DNA from: Patagioenas fasciata
Lineage: Eukaryota; Chordata; Aves; Columbiformes; Columbidae
DNA: 64,000 nucleotides
Assembly (NCBI RefSeq): GCF_037038585.1
Contig: NC_092524.1
Coordinates: 70,828,552-70,892,551, forward strand
Direction of reading: 5' to 3'
Made by a program: the position numbers and the translations under genes. Below are positions 58,129 to 64,000 of this stretch, piece by piece; position 1 is the stretch's first letter; each line of letters starts with the position of its first letter. The notes beneath the pieces are model-generated. The model made no database searches and was not told where the DNA came from. It was given only the letters and a program-made list of their open reading frames with translations.

Positions 58129-59285
58129 CACAATGCATTTCACAATACTGAGAAAAAAAAAAAATCCATACTTCCATTATTTTGAAATAGTTTTTTCCCT
58201 TTTCCCATGAGACTTTTCATTTTTCCCTTCTAAAAGTTCTCTTTCCTCAGGTCTTACTGATGGTAAGTTCTGGTCAATATACAAAAGATTTCTGGATTAT
58301 CACCAGCTTAAGCACATTAGGACTGCTTATCACCAATTCCCTCAGTCCCTCTTGGCATCCAGGAATGTCCCTTTGCACAGCTTCACTTAAAGAGTCCGAG
58401 CGTTGCAGATCGACCTCAGATACAGTTCTGTGTTATGCTATTGATATTTTTTCTCCTTATTCCCTGGACACCCTGTGCAAAATTTCCTTTTCCCCCCTCA
58501 TGAACAGTCAATGAAAACTGCAGATCAAAGTTTAGTTTTAGGTAAAACTGGTCTCTGGAAAGAGCGAGATTTTCCCGTTTCAAGGGTATCTGCAAGCAGA
58601 GTGTTCCAAGAGAAAACATCACCCGAGTCCTTGGGCTCTGAGCGTTTTTCTTGCTTGGGATTTCCATCCTCTGCTTTAATCTCCTGTGAGTTGCAGGAAA
58701 GGATGCAGAGACTTGGAAAAAATCAGCTTCCAGTGTTCAGTTTCTTCAAGTAAAAGTAGATTATACAACCTAATGTCTGTGAATTTCATTCACTTGAAGA
58801 AAAAGCGGGTTATACCCCAGGAATATCTGTGTCAAATACTATGGGGACGCTCGCAAGGCTTCCAGTATAAATACATACTGCAAGTAAATTTGGAATAGTG
58901 GCTCGAATTTGGAATGCTCTATTTGTTAGAGAGAGAAAAATATTCAAAGATACATTGCTTTGAAAATCTCTTTCCCAAATCATTTCTATCTCCCAATATA
59001 AACATTTGGGAAAGCTCGTCTGCAGCTGCCCAGCGCCCCTGGCCCACTGCAGATACAGCTGGAACCGGACAGGAGAACCGGGGGCAATTTCTGCTGGAAA
59101 AAGTGTTCAGACAAAACTGGGAATGCATCCACCTTAGCACAGGCTCTCTGGAAGGAACTGGGAAAGGCACCTGTGAATCACCATTCAGCATTTCCTGCAG
59201 CTGCAGAAACCAAAACAAAGTCTGGGAGTCTCCGGAGCTTCCTCACTGAGCTCCAGCCTGAGCACATATCCCTCCGTCAGCGGCA
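58129..59285. other. Single-copy spacer between inverted CR1 copies
   Basis: About 1.15 kb of mixed AT-rich sequence with an A-run at 58152-58163. It would be the loop of a hairpin formed by the flanking inverted CR1 copies. No gene was recognised. Confidence 0.5.
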
Positions 59286-59718
59286 CACAGGACCTATGGG
59301 GAGAGGCTGAGGGAGCTGGGCTTGTTCAGTCTGGAGCAGAGGAGGCTTAGAGGTGAGCTCAGCACTCTCTAGAACGACCTGAAGGGCAGTTCTAGCCAGG
59401 GGGGATTGGGCTCTTCTCCCAGGCACTCAGCAATAGGACAAGGGGGCATGGGCTTCAACTCTGCCAGGGGAAATTGAGGCTGGAGATGAGAAAGCAATTC
59501 TGTGCAGAGAGAGTGGTCAGCATTGGAATGGCTGCCCAGGGAGGTGCTGGACTCACCGGCCCTGGAGGGTTTTAAACTGAGATTGGCCATGGCACTCAGT
59601 GCCGTGATCTGGTCAATGGGCTGGAGTTGGACCAAGGGTTGGGCTGGAGTTGGACCAAGGGTTGGACTGGATGAGCTGTGAGGGCTTTTCCAACCCAGCC
59701 CATGCTGTGATTTGGCAT
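59286..59718 (+). mobile_element. CR1-type LINE, 3' fragment, right arm of inverted pair
   Basis: Plus-oriented CR1 starting ACCTATGGGGAGAGGCTGAG, through GGGCTTGTTCAGTCTGGAGC and GGCTGCCCAGGGAGGTGCTG, to a 3' end near CCATGCTGTGATTTGG. It carries a 23-bp internal tandem duplication (59618-59640 and 59641-59663, GGCTGGAGTTGGACCAAGGG) that the left arm lacks, so the duplication arose after the two copies diverged or within this copy's lineage. Confidence 0.95.
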
Positions 59719-62270
59719 GGTCAAGGTGTGGCAGATCCCGTTTTGGGAATGAATTTGGGCTGAGGCCAAGAGCTGAAGATGAGTGTCACCCTGGGGCACA
59801 CGGAAGGCTGAGGCGCGTTCCTCAGTCAGGAGTTCACAGGAGTTGTGTCCTCTCTGTAACTCCACATGTGGCCAGAACACAAACACGTCCCTGTCTCCGC
59901 ACATCCATCCGGGCACGCTGCTGGTGATCATTTAAGGTAAGAGTTATTAAAGATATGGGTGTACCAATATAAGGCGAGATAAGGGTAAAGCTACTCCAGC
60001 AGAGGGAATCCTGCAGAACTAACCAGACATCTCTGCTCAGACAGCTGCTTTAATAGGTGAAGTGACTGTGGATGATTCGAGGCACTGAGGTTTCAGTTTC
60101 TCTTCTGATTTGATTGTGAAGTATTAGTTCAACTGGTATGGAAACAAATCAGCACAAGGATTATGCCAGGATTAGGGAAATGAAAAAGTTCGTTTCTATT
60201 TTACTGTGCTTGTTGTCGTTGTTTTTGCTTAGCACCTATTTTGTCTCAGTTATGGAATTACCTTAGTCAAACCAACAGCTATCAACATGTTAGCTGATAT
60301 ATATTGTTGATGATGCATTTACTAATTCAGCTGTAGACACCTGGGTAAATGCTGGTTTCACTGGAGGCTTTCTATGTATTACAAAAGCAAAGAAAGGAAT
60401 AAGTCACCTATCAACAATTCATCAGAACTGATGAGTGTATTTGGGTTTTCTTAAAGGAGGTTTAAGTGGCTCTTCCTTGTGGAAAAAAGCTCCACAAGGC
60501 TTAAAGGCAAATGCTACCTGGCTGCTGCTGGTTTACACACTCAGCCCCGTGTCAGCGCCTTTCCGTGGGCGTTTGCCCCATTTCTGTGCCAAGGAGGTGC
60601 TGGAGCCGGGTGTGGGAGGTGAGGAGCTGCCCTGGTGCCTTTGTGGGGTGGGAAACAAAACCAAAACCCTCCAAGTTAGACCTCTTGCAGTTTGTTCCTG
60701 TTGGCAGCACTACCCCAGCTGCACTTGTGCCAGCGGTGCTGCTGTTCAGCACCTAATCCCTCTGCTCCAGAACAGCTGGGGAAGGGTCTGATGGCTGCAG
60801 GTACCCAGGAAGAGCCACTCTTGGCAATGCCATAGTCACTATCATTCATTTTTGTATATTTTTTAAAAAAACCTGCTTAAGAGATGATTATTCCTGCAGT
60901 ACACTTATGGTATTTGAGAGCTAAGGACATTGGATACAGTTGGGTAGGAGAACATTTGAAACCTGAAATTGTGGGCTCCATAAAGTTAGGCTTTACATCT
61001 CTAATAAAAAGAAATTGCTATAGACTTTATACAGGCTCTTGATGAGCTAGAAGGAAATACATATCCCAGTCAAGATAAAATTTTCCATCTAAACATGAGT
61101 TTCCAGCACTAATTGCGTTGTCAGCGCTAACGATCCTCTCCTGCTCGCAGCGCCGCAGCACCGGGCAGCTCCAGCGCACGGCCAGCACCTGGGAGCAGAG
61201 CAACAATAAAGCAGCTTTAATGGCAGATGTGACCCTGCCAGTGGAAAGGCACCAAGCTGTAACAAATGCTTGTGCTGCTATCTGAAAAAATGTACTTCCA
61301 GAAACGTCCTTGCAACCTCTGTGCATAGAAAACTCCGGCATCTGTTTCTCTCCCATGGTTTGACTTTGTCCACGCTAATGTTTTAGAAACTGAATTTGCC
61401 GAAAGCATATTTTGGGTAGTGAGCCCCTCAAGCGAGAGGGTCCTACAAGTACGGGGAGATGTTGATCGTGTTCCAGACATCCTTGTCCAGGCACAGCGCT
61501 GCCAGGATGCAGGGTTTAAAATGATGGCTTGGAGGGCTTGGTTGTAGCAAGCTCTGTTTATGGGAGAACCATGTATATATGTATGGACAAATGGATCAGT
61601 GACATTTCCATTGAGAACGGTTGTTTGTGAAGATTGAGCTGGTTATGTGGTTGATGGGGAGAAGCAGCAGAAGGGACAGGAGGCAGGACCCTGCCCAGGG
61701 GTGAGGGTGGAGGGGACCCCTCCTGGTGCACTGGGAACGCTCCAGATCTGGATACAAAGGGATTTCTTGTTTTCTCAGTCGTTCGGGTTTGTCTTCTTAG
61801 GATAATGCTTATTTCAAAGCAGATGCTCCCAATTTCAGAATTGTAAATATCAAACAGCTGCAGCGTGTGTACTGCACACCCATACGATGTGAGCACAACT
61901 GCAACTGGTGCTTAGTGCTGTGCTGTGCTTGTTAAAATACACTGAAATGGTACAGAAACAACACTTTGAATCTGCCAAGCTTTTCTCTAAATGAGTCTCT
62001 TTTCTATGTAAGAATTCAGTCATATTTACCCTCTGAGTTTTAAAATATAACTTGATTTTTGCTTACAAGTCAGCGGAACTTTTCTATTTTCATCTTCTTA
62101 AATTGTTCATGTTTCAGAATTGTCAAAAGCCAAAACGCAAACTGGTGCACTGCTGTACGGTGCTGCTCTGCTGCAACGCCAAGTACCTTCACTACTCATA
62201 AATCAAGAACTTTCATCAACTATATCTACAGCAATATTTTCTATGTATTAACTGATTCCTCATATTTCTA
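59719..62270. other. Single-copy non-coding interval
   Basis: AT-rich in 59930-60430 and 60840-61100, mixed elsewhere. Possible regulatory-type AT blocks (for example CCAGCACTAATTGCGTTGTC near 61104) but no clear element. Open frames of up to 118 residues are unrecognised. Confidence 0.4.
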
Positions 62271-64000
62271 ACTTTGAGACAAGTCAAGGGCTGGTTGCTG
62301 TGAAGGAGTAACTTCAGGTACTCCAGATTTTGCCAGTGGTGTTGTTTCTGGTGTTGAATTGAAAAAGCTAAGACATGTTTTGCATACCTTCAAAGCTGAT
62401 GAGCAGCTCCCGTCTCCAGCCGTCCCTGTTGCGCTGGAGGCCGAGCGGACTGGCTGCAGCAACAATCCGCCACCTCCATCCTCCGGGGCCTCCCGGGCCT
62501 GGGAACCGACGTGCAAACCGTACCTGTGTATAACAGTGTTTTCCTCAACTCTCCAGGCTCTCTGCCTTCCCTCGGGAGCTGAGCTGCAAATGCTGGAGCC
62601 GTGGTGTGAGATCCGGGGGCCTGAGCAGCAGCAGTTCTGCTCCCTTGCGTGGCTGGTGAGTGCTGGCGTCTCTTTCTTTCTCCCCTAAAAAAGGGAGGTG
62701 ACAGGAGCTTGAGAAGCGTAATAATTCTGCAGTGAAGTAGGATCTTTTGCTGAACTGTGATTCTTCGTTTGCTGTTCTTCAGAGGTTTAAATCCTGAATG
62801 GCAGGCCAGGGTAAGCACTGCTTCATTTTCAGGGGTTGTCATAAATCTTCCCCCAAAACCGATGTCACCAGGAAAAAGAAGTGCAGGATGGTTATACTCA
62901 ATTTATGGTGTTCTGGGTAGGGAGGGCAGAAGGAAACGGCTGAGCACCCCCAAAGCCCAGCAGCGCTGAGCAGGGTGACGGGGGCTCCCCACTGTCACCG
63001 CTGGCTCTGGGCACCCTGGCCACACCGCACGTGGCACTGGGGACAGTGACATGGAGCGTCACTCGCTGGTTTGCTCAGAAGAGCTGTAACCTGTACTCAG
63101 AGGACACTGGGAGTCCATCGCTTGAATATTTGTAGGAGTGGAAAAATGTGTCTGAGTGGTGATGCGACCTGAAGCATGGAGGTCACCAAGGTACTAAGTC
63201 ACCTTATGTGACAAATGTGACCTGGTGCTTGGCTCTGATGCCCCTTTCAGGGCCTGAGGACCATGCCGTGCTCTCATCGGGCACTGAGTGATGCCATGGG
63301 TGGTGGTCAGATGAGCATAAGAACTGCAATGAGCAAAAGGAGTCATCTGACCATGTTACCTGTCCCTTACTCTCATTAGAGGACCTCATTTATATCACTG
63401 CAAACATACATTAATTTAACTGGCATTAGGGGTTTTTATTGGTCTTTGCTCAAATGTGTACCTCTGCCTTTTCCCAAGTAACCAATAAATGGACCAAGAG
63501 ACGGCAGTGACTAAGGAGCAGCTGAGCTGAAATGGATGAGCCAGGTGGGACTTTGTTCTTTGCTTGGGCCTCTTCTTGGCTAACGGTGTCAAACCCAGGT
63601 GAGATGAGCACAGTTACTCAGTGCAGAACAGGCTCTTCTTTATGTGGGTATCAGCAGCCACTTCAACCACTGAGTCCCTCGTGCACACCCACAGAGAACT
63701 TGTGAATCGCTCAGGGAACCAAACAGTAATTTACTAGCAGGCTTCACTTGGGAATTCCCTGTTTTGCAACCCAGGCACAGAACTTGGTTTGAATGTAAAT
63801 GCACAAGAGGTGCGAAGCTCCAGAGGGAAGCGAGTGCTGGATAAAATCCGTACTGTGCACTTCACAAACTGGTTTCAGGCTTTAAAAGCCGCCACGTTCG
63901 TTTTCGCACTTGTAATTCTTAGTCAGCAATCCTTTACCTTTCTCTTAAGCATCTTAGTTTGTTAAACTAGAAACACAACTTCTTACTTTGCAGTTGCTTT
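62271..64000. other. Single-copy non-coding interval, right edge
   Basis: GC-rich at 62400-62680 and 62960-63060, otherwise AT-leaning. A 150-residue minus-strand open frame (62390-62842) has no recognisable domain. No transposon or tandem array is present up to the window end. Confidence 0.4.

Noticed and set aside
1..64000. Endogenous retrovirus or retroviral LTR
   Set aside because: No primer-binding site, polypurine tract with paired LTRs, or gag/pol-like frame was recognised on either strand.

Overview
The window looks like non-coding nuclear DNA from a bird, or a close sauropsid relative. The main evidence is at least eight CR1-type LINE 3' fragments. Five to six are young-looking copies with the typical avian CR1 tail, and two are older and diverged. 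There is no bacterial-style gene packing, operon, rRNA or phage/plasmid module. I found no protein-coding gene that I can support. Most long open frames lie inside tandem repeats and are open in several frames on both strands, so they are products of repeat composition and not genes.

The dominant feature is an unusual density of GC-rich minisatellites. Fourteen tandem arrays, with units from 15 to 83 bp, cover roughly 10.5 kb (about 16%) of the 64 kb. In order they are: a 49-bp array at the left edge (1-548), 18-bp (2478-2549), 15-bp (3961-4731), 32/38-bp (6781-8924), 83-bp (14611-14860), 33-bp (30333-31730), 44-bp (37453-38148), 21-bp (38513-38575), 68-bp (39872-40851), 42-bp (41649-42940), 18-bp (44009-44278), 35-bp (49518-50531), 22-bp (51597-52415) and 20-bp (56601-56770). 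Several have higher-order structure: a 626-bp super-unit in the 32-bp array, a 378-bp super-unit in the 42-bp array and a 165-bp super-unit in the 33-bp array. Their motif content varies. The 15-bp array and the 33-bp array (minus strand) are G-quadruplex arrays by sequence rule. The 35-bp array carries a splice-donor-like motif in nearly every unit. The 33- and 44-bp arrays both carry a CAGGTG E-box per unit.

Between the arrays lie CR1 fragments at 15283-15571, 22270-22812, 23430-23640, 25650-26230, 38955-39135, 57724-58128 and 59286-59718, plus one hAT-like transposon end at about 52575-52695. Two pairs of CR1 copies are inverted relative to each other, and the pair at 57.7/59.3 kb is nearly identical and shares a 5' breakpoint.

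The remaining sequence is single-copy. Several AT-rich blocks are dense in homeodomain-, POU- or TCF-like motifs, notably 18550-18900, 20350-20640, 25080-25265, 53010-53240 and 55360-55700. These look like distal regulatory elements in a gene desert or long intron, but conservation cannot be tested from one sequence. Two short stretches have exon-like boundaries (47565-47959 and 55581-55657) and are listed as weak candidates. The array density and GC-rich repeats would fit a subtelomeric, microchromosomal or otherwise highly recombining region; that is inference.
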